A program made the translations under genes and the position numbers. This document shows positions 15,313-21,503 of a stretch of DNA of 23,117 nt, one piece after another. The number at the start of each line of letters is the position of its first letter. The first letter of the stretch is position 1. Source of the stretch: an uncultured Synechococcus sp. (GTDB lineage: Bacteria > Cyanobacteriota > Cyanobacteriia > PCC-6307 > Cyanobiaceae); NCBI GenBank assembly GCA_937930135.1, contig CALGVO010000124.1, positions 1 through 23,117 on the forward strand, given 5' to 3'. Below the pieces are notes generated by a model. It searched no databases, was not told the origin of the DNA, and saw only the letters and a list, made by a program, of their open reading frames with translations.

Positions 15313-15730
15313 ACGAGTCGGTTGAGCGAGGAGTCGGTTGAGCGATCGGCCCCATGCGCTACGTGGCGTCGTTGTGAGTGAGTCTCTTCACTGGGTATCC
15401 GTGAGACGCTTGAGCCATGCTCCTGTTCGCTGAACCCATCGCAGGCATGGTGTGTCCAATCGGCTGGCCACAGCCCTGGCCCTTGCCAGCGCATGAATGC
15501 TCTCCATCGGTATGACAAGACGTATGACCTTTGGAGAGCCCTTGCCACAGCTCAGGCCACAGGTCACTGGTTGATGGAACACTCCCGAGAGCACCAGTTC
15601 TGAGACGGTTGAGCCGCTGATTCCTCCCCGGTCACCTTGCGGCCAGCCAGCGCCCGCACCCGTTGACACCGATCGCCTGCTTCCGCACCCTGATTTCCAG
15701 CTAGCTTGAGGGCGGTGCAGGCCATCAACG
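15313..15730. other. 418-bp stretch without a convincing gene
   Basis: I see no supportable gene. It begins with two tandem 15-bp copies of GAGTCGGTTGAGCGA (15315-15329, 15331-15345), with a degraded copy straddling the Nif11 stop. Related short motifs occur at 15403-15415 and 15602-15614. A minus-strand frame crosses the region but runs antisense into the Uma2 gene and shows no family pattern. It may be a decayed gene or recombination scar. Confidence 0.6.
15315..15345. repeat. Two tandem 15-bp repeats, with dispersed relatives
   Basis: GAGTCGGTTGAGCGA occurs at 15315-15329 and again at 15331-15345, separated by one G. A similar GCGGTTGAACGA lies directly upstream across the Nif11 stop codon. 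The core GAG(T/A)CG(G/C)TTGAGC recurs at 15403 and 15602 in the same gene-free stretch. Confidence 0.8.
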
Positions 15731-16348
15731 ATGACGCTCACCCCCAGTCCGACTCCGGATGTGTTGCCGCTGAAGTTTCCTTCGGGGCTGCGTCTCACGC
15801 CTGAGCAGTTCGAGCTGGTGTGCGCCGAGAACCGGGAGGCGGTGCTTGAGTTGGCTGCGGATGGCCGCGTCGTTGCGATGACGCCCACGGGCAGTGAAAC
15901 CAGCGGACGCAACAGTGAGTTGCTGTTTCAGCTCCAGCAGTACGCCAAAGCAAGCGGCCACTGGAAGGTGTTTGAGAGTTCCGGCGGATTCCGGCTGCCC
16001 GACGGTTCGGTGGTCAGCCCCGACGCCTCGTTGGTTCGCCTGGATCGCTGGCAGGCCCTCAGCGCTGATGAGCGTCGTCGCTTTGCCCCTCTTTGCCCAG
16101 ACCTGGTGGTGGAGCTGGCCAGTCCCAGCGACGAGGGGCCACGCGGCGTGTGCGCCTTACGCGAGAAGATGGCGGCTTATCAGCGCAACGGTGCCCGCCT
16201 GGGCTGGTTGCTCCTGCCTGAGGAGCGCGCGGTTGAGGTGTGGTCTGCGGCCGGCGATCTGCAGCGTCTTGAGAATCCAGGTGTGCTTACCGCGTCTGCC
16301 GATTTCCCCGGCTTGAGGCTGCAACTGGCTGAAATCTGGGCCGTGTGA
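15731..16348 (+). CDS. Uma2-family (DUF820) predicted nuclease
   Basis: A 205-residue protein of the Uma2 family, which has a PD-(D/E)XK-like restriction-endonuclease fold and is greatly expanded in cyanobacteria. The visible core is LTPEQFELVCAENREAVLEL with E40, the SPDASLVRLDRW strand with D98, PDLVVELASPSD with E128, then K146 in REKMAAYQRNGARLGWLLLP and AVEVW. The acidic-acidic-Glu...Lys arrangement fits the family's presumed active site. Members are often found in accessory regions; their cellular job is unsettled, and DNA cleavage is inferred from the fold only. It stands alone, between a repeat-bearing gene-free stretch and a broken transposase. Length is typical and the ATG at 15731 is the only sensible start. 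Confidence 0.88.
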   Translation: MTLTPSPTPDVLPLKFPSGLRLTPEQFELVCAENREAVLELAADGRVVAMTPTGSETSGRNSELLFQLQQYAKASGHWKVFESSGGFRLPDGSVVSPDASLVRLDRWQALSADERRRFAPLCPDLVVELASPSDEGPRGVCALREKMAAYQRNGARLGWLLLPEERAVEVWSAAGDLQRLENPGVLTASADFPGLRLQLAEIWAV

Positions 16349-16435
16349 GCGTTCCATCGGCGCGCCGCGCCTGAAGAGCTCAACCCAAGCTCGAAGCTTG
16401 TCCAGGCTTCCCTTAAATGGAGCTAGTGTCGTGGC

Positions 16436-16462
16436 CCAGAGATTTGAGAGCAAAGTCTCTGG
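16436..16462. repeat. Inverted repeat upstream of the transposase remnant
   Basis: CCAGAGA (16436-16442) and TCTCTGG (16456-16462) form a perfect 7-bp stem around a 13-base loop, 30 bp before the transposase-like reading frame. There is no T-run, so it is not a normal terminator. It could be a scar or part of the lost element's end, but neither can be shown. Confidence 0.45.
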
Positions 16463-16491
16463 ATCTTCTCCAGGATTGAATCAGCCGCCGC

Positions 16492-17032
16492 ATGCGCGTG
16501 GGCGTCATCTCCTCCAGGAAGATCGAGCGCGCCTGCTACGAGGACCTGGCCTTCCGTGTGCTCACCGGCAACCAGCAGCCGGACCACAGCCGGATCAGCG
16601 AGTTCAGGCGCTGCAACTTCGATGCCCTCAAGGGCCTGTTCGTTCAGATCCTGCGGCTGTGCCAGAAGGCAGGAATGGTGAGCCTTGGGCACGTGGCCCT
16701 GGACGGCATCAAGGTGCAAGCCAATGCCTCTTAGCACAAAGCCATGAGCCACGAGCGGATGCTCAGGGCCGAGAAGGAGCTGGAGAAGGAGATCAACGCC
16801 TTGATCCGCAAGGCCGAGATCCTCGAAGCCCAGCTCCTATCTGCAGGGCTACAACTGCCAGGTGGCGGTGGACAGCGACCACCAGGTGATCGTGGCGGTG
16901 GGCGTCAGCAACCAACCGCCGGATACCGAGCACCTGGAGCCGTAGCCAGAGGCTTCTGCGAAGCAGTTGCTGGAGCGGATCGCCGCCAGCGCCGGTGCCC
17001 TTCCAGATGTGAAGCGGCGTCCCAGCAAGTGA
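16492..17032 (+). pseudogene. Broken IS1182-type transposase
   Basis: The first piece, 16492-16734, reads SSRKIERACYEDLAFRVLTGNQ, HSRISEFRR, LFVQILRLCQKAGMVSLGH and VALDGIKVQANAS, typical of IS1182-type (DUF772) transposases. It stops at a TAG where the family has Lys (ANASKHKAMS), and the same frame continues as HKAMSHERMLRAEKELEKEINAL. Around 16830-16838 the reading shifts to another frame, YLQGYNCQVAVDSDHQVIV and GVSNQPPDTEHLEP. The linker normally found between these blocks is missing, so there is an internal deletion. A second TAG (16943) and a TGA (17030) follow. The N-terminal part upstream of SSRKIE and the C-terminal catalytic part are lost. The element is thus dead by truncation at both ends, nonsense mutation and deletion. 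No matching terminal inverted repeats or target duplication were found. Confidence 0.9.
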
Positions 17033-17291
17033 TGTAACTCGGCTCAGCGGCTCCAGCGGTTGGCGTTGCAGGGGGGAGGGCAGGCCCATGACCCTGGTTT
17101 GAGTCCTACCTCAACCAGACGAACATGCCACTAAACAGTCTGACGCGTCTGCATTGGCGCCGCTACTGGAAGGCAGCACAGCCGGGGAGCTGATCCCCGA
17201 GCTGGTGCGCCTTTGTTGGTTGGGTTGAATCCATGGCGCGATGCGGTGGGTTGATCGATCCTGAGGGTCGAGCTGATGCTCCACCAGTCCC

Positions 17292-18215
17292 ATGTCTCCC
17301 ACCATTTATCTGCACTGGACCGCCACCGGTTACGACTGGATCCGGCCTGGTCACTACCACGCGATCGTCAGTGGTGATGGCCGAGTGCATCGCCTTCACG
17401 CCTACAGCGTGGATCTGCCGGCCCACACCTACGCCCGCAACAGCAACAGCGTCGCTCTCTCCTGCGCCTGTATGGGTGGCATCCCCGATCCCTGGACCCT
17501 GCCGCCGAAGCCACCCCAGCTGCAGGCGCTCTGCGAGGAGGCGGCAGCCATCGCCCGAAGCTGGGGCTGGAGCGCTGATGACATCACGGCCCGCACGGTG
17601 ATGACCCACGCAGAAGCCGCCTCCAACCGCGATGGCCGCATCATGCACGACAACTACGGCCCCATGATCTGGGGCGGCACCGGCGAGCGTTGGGATCTGC
17701 TGCAGCTGGAGAAGAACGGAACCGCCGATGGCGGTGATCAACTGCGCGCCCGCATCCGTGCCATTCTTGCCCCCACCGACGGTGCGCCTCCAGCAACCCA
17801 GCCTGGGCAGCCCTCCGGTTTGCAGCTGCAGTTCCGCGGCAGCACCATGATTCAGGCCCGCGGCGAGGCGCTCATGGTGCAGAGTGATGACCATGGCACC
17901 TCCTGGGCCCTGGTGTCCGATCTGCTCGCGCGCTACGGCATCGCCTACGCCTGGGATGCCAATGGCCGCCGCGTCTTGATCGGCGCCCTCGATGTGGCCC
18001 CCACCTACCGCGACGATTCCGTGCAGGCGTCGGTGGGCTGGCCCCTGTTCACCATGACCCTGGAAACCGCCAGCGCTCCGGTGATCCTCACCGGCATCGT
18101 CCGCCCCTCGGATGCGGGCGATCGCGCCTGGTGCCGCGTGGTGGAATTCGCCGAAGAGTTCGGCATCACCGTGCGCTTCGAGCCGCTGGAGCTGGACGAA
18201 CGGCGCGGCGGCTGA
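17292..18215 (+). CDS. N-acetylmuramoyl-L-alanine amidase-like (amidase_2 fold) with unknown C-terminal domain
   Basis: A 307-residue protein. Residues 4-140 fit the zinc amidase/peptidoglycan-recognition fold: YLHWTATG (H8), HYHAIVSGDGRVHRL, AHTYARNSNSVALSCAC (H45) and ARTVMTHAEAASNRDG (H106), then WGGTGERWDLLQL; H8, H45 and H106 are the candidate zinc ligands. The fold cleaves the bond between muramic acid and the stem peptide. No signal peptide is seen, so the protein would need another export or release route. Residues 180-307 form a separate domain; ALVSDLLARYGIAYAWDANGRRVLIG loosely resembles the stalk domains of cell-wall proteins, but I cannot name it. It lies alone beside the dead transposase in the accessory stretch. 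A phage-derived lysin or a recycling amidase are both possible. Confidence 0.75.
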   Translation: MSPTIYLHWTATGYDWIRPGHYHAIVSGDGRVHRLHAYSVDLPAHTYARNSNSVALSCACMGGIPDPWTLPPKPPQLQALCEEAAAIARSWGWSADDITARTVMTHAEAASNRDGRIMHDNYGPMIWGGTGERWDLLQLEKNGTADGGDQLRARIRAILAPTDGAPPATQPGQPSGLQLQFRGSTMIQARGEALMVQSDDHGTSWALVSDLLARYGIAYAWDANGRRVLIGALDVAPTYRDDSVQASVGWPLFTMTLETASAPVILTGIVRPSDAGDRAWCRVVEFAEEFGITVRFEPLELDERRGG

Positions 18216-18424
18216 TGCCTACTGGTTCAGCAAGATCCTGCTCCTGAACCTGCCGCCCCTTGCTGTCACTCCGCGCCAGGGGCTGGTGGTCGAGTCGTTC
18301 ACGCTGGATTTTCAAACCCGTGCGGCCTGGGCCGGTACTCGCCAGCGGTATCCCAGCCAGTGGATTCGCTCCTCCCATGCTCTGAACCTCAGTCCTCTTG
18401 CCCTGAGGGAGCGACTGGTCCGCT

Positions 18425-18889
18425 TCAGTCGTAAAAGCGTTTGTTGTCGAGTCGCTTCTGATTGTGACGCCTCGCTTCTCGGCGCGTGTACTGGCTCACC
18501 GTGGGATTGGCCTCGATCGGATCGACGTGGGCGACCTGTTCCCAGAGATGCCTCGGTGCCCAGCGCACGCTGTGCTCAACCGGGTCGTGCTTGGTGATGT
18601 GGCACCAGCGGCTGCCGCCGCATTGCGGGCAGAACAATTCTTCCAGCCACTCGTTACTCAAGACCAGCACCGGATGGGCCTGAATCACCAGGCGGGCCGT
18701 CTTGGAGGCCATACCCCGTTGCTGCAGCTCTTCAGCGCTGAGCAAGTGCAAGAAATATTTTTTGCCATTGCCCTCAATGCGTTGCTCTGGATGGGCAGGG
18801 CATAACAGCTCCCGTCGTTTCGGGCGGCGGCGCTGCCTTCGCGGTGTGAGCTCGGCCTCGGCTGAGTCGCGATCTGGAGTGGCAACCAA
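18425..18889 (-). CDS. Conserved cyanobacterial-type protein with Cys/His motifs, function unknown
   Basis: A 154-residue basic protein. The first start codon after an in-frame stop is TTG at 18889, giving a lysine/arginine-rich N-terminus (PRRQRRRPKRRELLCP). Potential metal ligands are C30 and H33 (CPAHPEQ), C87 and C90 (FCPQCGG), and C96-H97 (RWCHIT), an incomplete zinc-ribbon arrangement. The C-terminus (IEANPTVSQYTRREARRHNQKRL, RFYD) looks like a conserved ending I recall from cyanobacterial hypothetical proteins. No catalytic motif is recognised. It lies about 110 bp downstream of rnpB on the same strand. Function unknown; nucleic-acid binding would fit the basic tails and Cys pairs, but is a guess. 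Confidence 0.72.
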   Translation of the reverse strand: MVATPDRDSAEAELTPRRQRRRPKRRELLCPAHPEQRIEGNGKKYFLHLLSAEELQQRGMASKTARLVIQAHPVLVLSNEWLEELFCPQCGGSRWCHITKHDPVEHSVRWAPRHLWEQVAHVDPIEANPTVSQYTRREARRHNQKRLDNKRFYD

Positions 18890-18973
18890 CGGTATTCATT
18901 CCGCTTTGAGCAAATTATGCCCTCTATGCCGTGCCGAGGCCTAGAGGTGTCATCGGGCACACGTCAGGTGGTT

Positions 18974-18994
18974 TTGATGCTAATGACGCATCAA
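18974..18994 (-). terminator. Hairpin just after the rnpB 3' end
   Basis: TTGATGC (18974-18980) and GCATCAA (18988-18994) form a perfect 7-bp stem with a 7-base loop, starting about 4 bases past the RNase P RNA 3' end. It lacks a U-run on the minus strand, so termination is plausible by position only; a role in 3'-end processing is equally possible. Confidence 0.35.
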
Positions 18995-18997
18995 GAG

Positions 18998-19389
18998 GGG
19001 TGAAAGCAGGACATAAGCCGGGTTCTGTTCTCCCTTCCGGGGAAGGGGGGTGGTCATCTATCTGGGATCGCCGTTACCGACGACCTCGAGCGGCACGTTG
19101 TTGGCGGAACGGGGCTGATGGCCAACCGTCGTTCCTGGGCCTTGCTCCCGGCCGGGGTTTACCGAGCCAGCACCTCTCGATGCTGCTGGTGCGCTCTTAC
19201 CGCACCTTTGCACCCTTGCCTGTGCCGGCGAGCCGGCCATCGGCGGTGTGTTTCTGTGGCACTCTCCTCACGGTCACCCGCACTGGGCGTTACCCAGCAA
19301 GCCTGGCCATCGGGGAGCCCGGACTTTCCTCAACCGAGCCCATCGCCCCATGGGACGACGCCTCGATCGCGACCACCTCGCCTGCTTTC
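18998..19389 (-). ncRNA. rnpB: RNase P RNA (M1 RNA), bacterial type A
   Basis: Read on the minus strand, the RNA begins GAAAGCAGG and ends with CCTGCTTTC; these pair as the P1 helix, which sets both ends to within a few bases (about 392 nt). Conserved blocks appear in order: GAGGAAAGTCCGGGCTCC, GGTAACGCC, CCACAGAAACA, ACCGCCGATGGCC, GGTGCGGTAAGAGCGCACC, a CTCGGTAAACCCC segment, GGAGCAAGGCC, and finally ACAGAACCCGGCTTAT, which pairs in P4 and binds the tRNA CCA end. It is the catalytic RNA that removes the 5' leader of tRNA precursors. Its 5' end lies 22 bp from the oppositely oriented tRNA-Arg gene, so its promoter must overlap that tRNA. Confidence 0.98.
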
Positions 19390-19411
19390 AAACCCCATAA
19401 TGGCGATTGAT
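19390..19411. promoter_or_regulatory. Shared divergent promoter core of rnpB and tRNA-Arg
   Basis: Only 22 bp lie between the two RNA 5' ends. The plus-strand CATAAT (19396-19401) is well placed as the -10 of the tRNA. On the minus strand the same core reads CATTAT (19402-19397), placed about seven bases before the rnpB 5' end. Each -35 region would then lie inside the other gene's transcribed part. No strong -35 hexamer is visible on either side. Confidence 0.5.
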
Positions 19412-19485
<74 letters not shown>

Positions 19486-19558
19486 TAGTCAACACTACAT
19501 TTGGTGGGGTGGTCAGATCGCACGCCCCCGCTAGCGTTGCGTCAGTGAACCCGGTGCC

Positions 19559-19921
19559 ATGACCCAGCTTCACGATCTGCGGCTGAGGCTCCTAGTTCAG
19601 CAGGAAAGCGAGCGCATCGCCGACTCCCAGCCCACCGATCTCGATCTCTCGGTGGTGCAGGCCCGGTGCCTCTGCTGGTTGGCCCTGTTGGCCGAAGCGC
19701 ATGAAGATCAGGCCAGCGATGCTGAGCGCCGTGGTGACACCGAGCAGGCGATGGGCTGGTTTGCCGATTCCATGCGCCTCCGCGATGTGATTCAGGTGGT
19801 GAGTTCGATCGAAATTCCCCTCCCGGGTGCTGCCGATGACAGTGCCGATGGTCCTGATCAAGAGGGGGGAGATCAGGGTTTTTCAGGGGATTTTTCGGGG
19901 GACCCCCCCCTTGCAGCGTGA
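19559..19921 (+). CDS. Small acidic protein, function unknown
   Basis: A 120-residue protein, all helical in the first 85 residues (QPTDLDLSVVQARCLCWLALLAEAHEDQA, ERRGDTEQAMGWFADSMRLRDVIQVVSS), with an Asp/Gly-rich, probably disordered tail (DDSADGPDQEGGDQGF...). The arrangement of a helix pair with an A-x-x-x-G-D-x-x-x-A turn is TPR-like, but only one such unit is present. No signal peptide or catalytic motif. It starts at an ATG 73 bp after the tRNA and is followed 38 bp later by another small gene on the same strand, so the two are likely co-transcribed. The frame ends in G- and C-rich homopolymer runs, which could hide a shift near the C-terminus. I do not recognise the family. Confidence 0.6.
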   Translation: MTQLHDLRLRLLVQQESERIADSQPTDLDLSVVQARCLCWLALLAEAHEDQASDAERRGDTEQAMGWFADSMRLRDVIQVVSSIEIPLPGAADDSADGPDQEGGDQGFSGDFSGDPPLAA

Positions 19922-19959
19922 TCAGGTGTCATAGTGGGTGTTGATCTAGAGGGTCTGCG

Positions 19960-20415
19960 GTGCCTGAAGAGCCCTGTCAATGCCCTGACTGTCAACGTTT
20001 CTACCGGGAGCACGACCGTCTGATCCGTGAGTGCCCCACCCTGCGTCAGCAGCAGGAACTCAGTTGGGCCGCGCTGCAGGCGTTTCGCACCCTTTCGGGG
20101 CGTGTGCTGGAAGACCTGCAGAAGCAGCACGGCGCCCGCACCTCCGAAGGCCAGGCTCACGCCACCCCCGTGGGCGGCACTGAAGAGCCGGCCGATGAGA
20201 TTCAGCAGGCCATAGCCGATCTGGAAAACATCAATGCCCACCTCTTCTCGATCGAGGCCTTGATGGAGCGCATTTTTGATGTGCGCGTTCCCGACGATAT
20301 CGAGCAGAAGTTCCGTGAGCTGGCCGGTGAACTCGCCCCAGATCCGCTCAACGCCGATCGGTTGCGTCTCAATCGCCTGCTCCATCAGACTCCCGACCTG
20401 CCCGATCGCGGCTGA
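19960..20415 (+). CDS. Small protein with N-terminal Cys cluster, function unknown
   Basis: A 151-residue protein beginning at a GTG preceded by AGAGGG at a normal distance. The N-terminus CQCPDCQRFYREHDRL carries C6, C8 and C11, a possible metal-binding knuckle but without a second cysteine pair. The rest is helical and charged (ELSWAALQAFRTLSGRVLEDLQKQ; EIQQAIADLENINAHLFSIEALMERIF; IEQKFRELAGELAPDPLNADRL), suggesting a coiled coil. Nothing points to an enzyme. It follows the 120-residue gene by 38 bp, faces ackA, and its stop lies 35 bp from the ackA stop. Probably a conserved cyanobacterial hypothetical protein; I cannot assign a role. Confidence 0.65.
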   Translation: MPEEPCQCPDCQRFYREHDRLIRECPTLRQQQELSWAALQAFRTLSGRVLEDLQKQHGARTSEGQAHATPVGGTEEPADEIQQAIADLENINAHLFSIEALMERIFDVRVPDDIEQKFRELAGELAPDPLNADRLRLNRLLHQTPDLPDRG

Positions 20416-20450
20416 CGATCACCAGCTCGCATTCACATTGGCTTGCCCGC

Positions 20451-21503
20451 TCACACGCTTCCCCGTTCACTGAGGCGGGCGATCATGCCTTCTTCATCGG
20501 CGGGCACCACCTGAATCTCCAGACCCGGGATCCAGGCGAGGGCATCACCCAGTTCCTGCCTCAGCGCTCCATCGTGTTCGCCGATGCCGCCCGTGAGCGC
20601 GAGCACGTCGACGCCGCCCAGACTTGCGGCCATGGCGCCGAGTTCCTGCAGCAACCGGTGGCGGAACACTGCCAGGGCCAGTGCGGCACCGGCATGGCCA
20701 GCGGCGGCCTGCTCTCGGATTTCCCGCATGTCGCCGCTCAGCCCTGAGAGGCCCTTGAGGCCGGCCTGCTTCTGCAGCAGCTCCGCCAGTTCCGCCTCGC
20801 TGAAGCCTTCCCGCATCAACTCCAGCAGCACACCGGGGTCGACGCTGCCGCTGCGGGTGGCCATCACCAGCCCTTCCAGCGGGGTGTAGCCCATGGTGGT
20901 GTCGATACAGCGGCCGCCGTGCACCGCCGCCAATGAGGCTCCCGCCCCCAGATGGGCGCTGATCAGCCGTAGCTGATCGGGATCGCGGCCCTGGGCCTGC
21001 CACTGCGCGGCCACGGCTTCCGCCACATGCTGGTGATTGAGGCCATGAAAGCCGAAGCGGCGCAGCCCTCGGGCGCGCAGTTTTTCCGGCAGCGCGTAGG
21101 TGCGGGCCGCTTCCGGCAGGGTGCTGTGGAAGGCGGTGTCGAAACAGGCCCACTGCGGCAGCTCCGGCGCCCAGGCCCGGGCCCAGGCAATGCCCGTCAG
21201 GGCCGGTGGATTGTGCAGCGGTGCCAGCGGGATCAGCGATTGCAGCTCCTGCTCCACCGCCGTATCGATCCGGGTGGGTGCAATGAAGCGTTCACCGCCG
21301 TGCACCACCCGGTGGCCGATGCGCACGAGCGCCTGGCGATGCTCAGCCAGGGCCGGCGCCAGCCAGTCGTGCAGCACGGTCTGGAGCTCTTCCCGGGGAG
21401 CCAGGCTGCGCCCCTGGTGCCAGCAGGCCACCCCGCCCGGTTCGAGCAGGGCGGCCTTGAGGCTGGAGCTGCCCAGGTTGATCACCAGGGTGAGCGGAGC
21501 CAT
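20451..21503 (-). CDS. ackA: Acetate kinase
   Basis: A 350-residue member of the acetate kinase/ASKHA family, which interconverts acetyl phosphate plus ADP with acetate plus ATP in the cytoplasm. Motifs in order: LVINLGSSSLK (7-16, phosphate loop with N9), HRVVHGG (64-70, with R65), LAPLHNPP (93-100), CFDTAFH (120-126, catalytic D122), RRFGFHGLNHQHV (148-160), SAHLGAGAS (182-190), TTMGYTPLEGL (202-212), ATRSGSVDPG (215-224, R217) and LTGGIGEHDG (303-312). It is shorter than the usual 395-400 residues, mainly between motifs and at the C-terminus, but no motif is lost. The start is the ATG at 21503, one base overlapping the glgP stop (TGATG); an in-frame ATG at 21563 lies inside glgP and is unlikely. 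Coupled with glgP, it fits ATP yield from glycogen breakdown. Confidence 0.95.
   Translation of the reverse strand: MAPLTLVINLGSSSLKAALLEPGGVACWHQGRSLAPREELQTVLHDWLAPALAEHRQALVRIGHRVVHGGERFIAPTRIDTAVEQELQSLIPLAPLHNPPALTGIAWARAWAPELPQWACFDTAFHSTLPEAARTYALPEKLRARGLRRFGFHGLNHQHVAEAVAAQWQAQGRDPDQLRLISAHLGAGASLAAVHGGRCIDTTMGYTPLEGLVMATRSGSVDPGVLLELMREGFSEAELAELLQKQAGLKGLSGLSGDMREIREQAAAGHAGAALALAVFRHRLLQELGAMAASLGGVDVLALTGGIGEHDGALRQELGDALAWIPGLEIQVVPADEEGMIARLSERGSV

Noticed and set aside
15388..15912. 174-codon minus-strand frame overlapping the Uma2 gene
   Set aside because: Half of it is antisense to Uma2. The remaining part, including a possible 39-residue gene from 15507, shows no family pattern or ribosome-binding site.
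17033..17291. Spacer between transposase remnant and amidase examined for transposon ends or a small gene
   Set aside because: No inverted repeat matching the other side of the element, no target duplication and no convincing reading frame were found.
18216..18424. Possible tRNA-like or coding remnant between amidase and the Cys-rich gene
   Set aside because: Part of it vaguely resembles a serine tRNA and one frame reads like protein, but no cloverleaf can be drawn and no family pattern appears.
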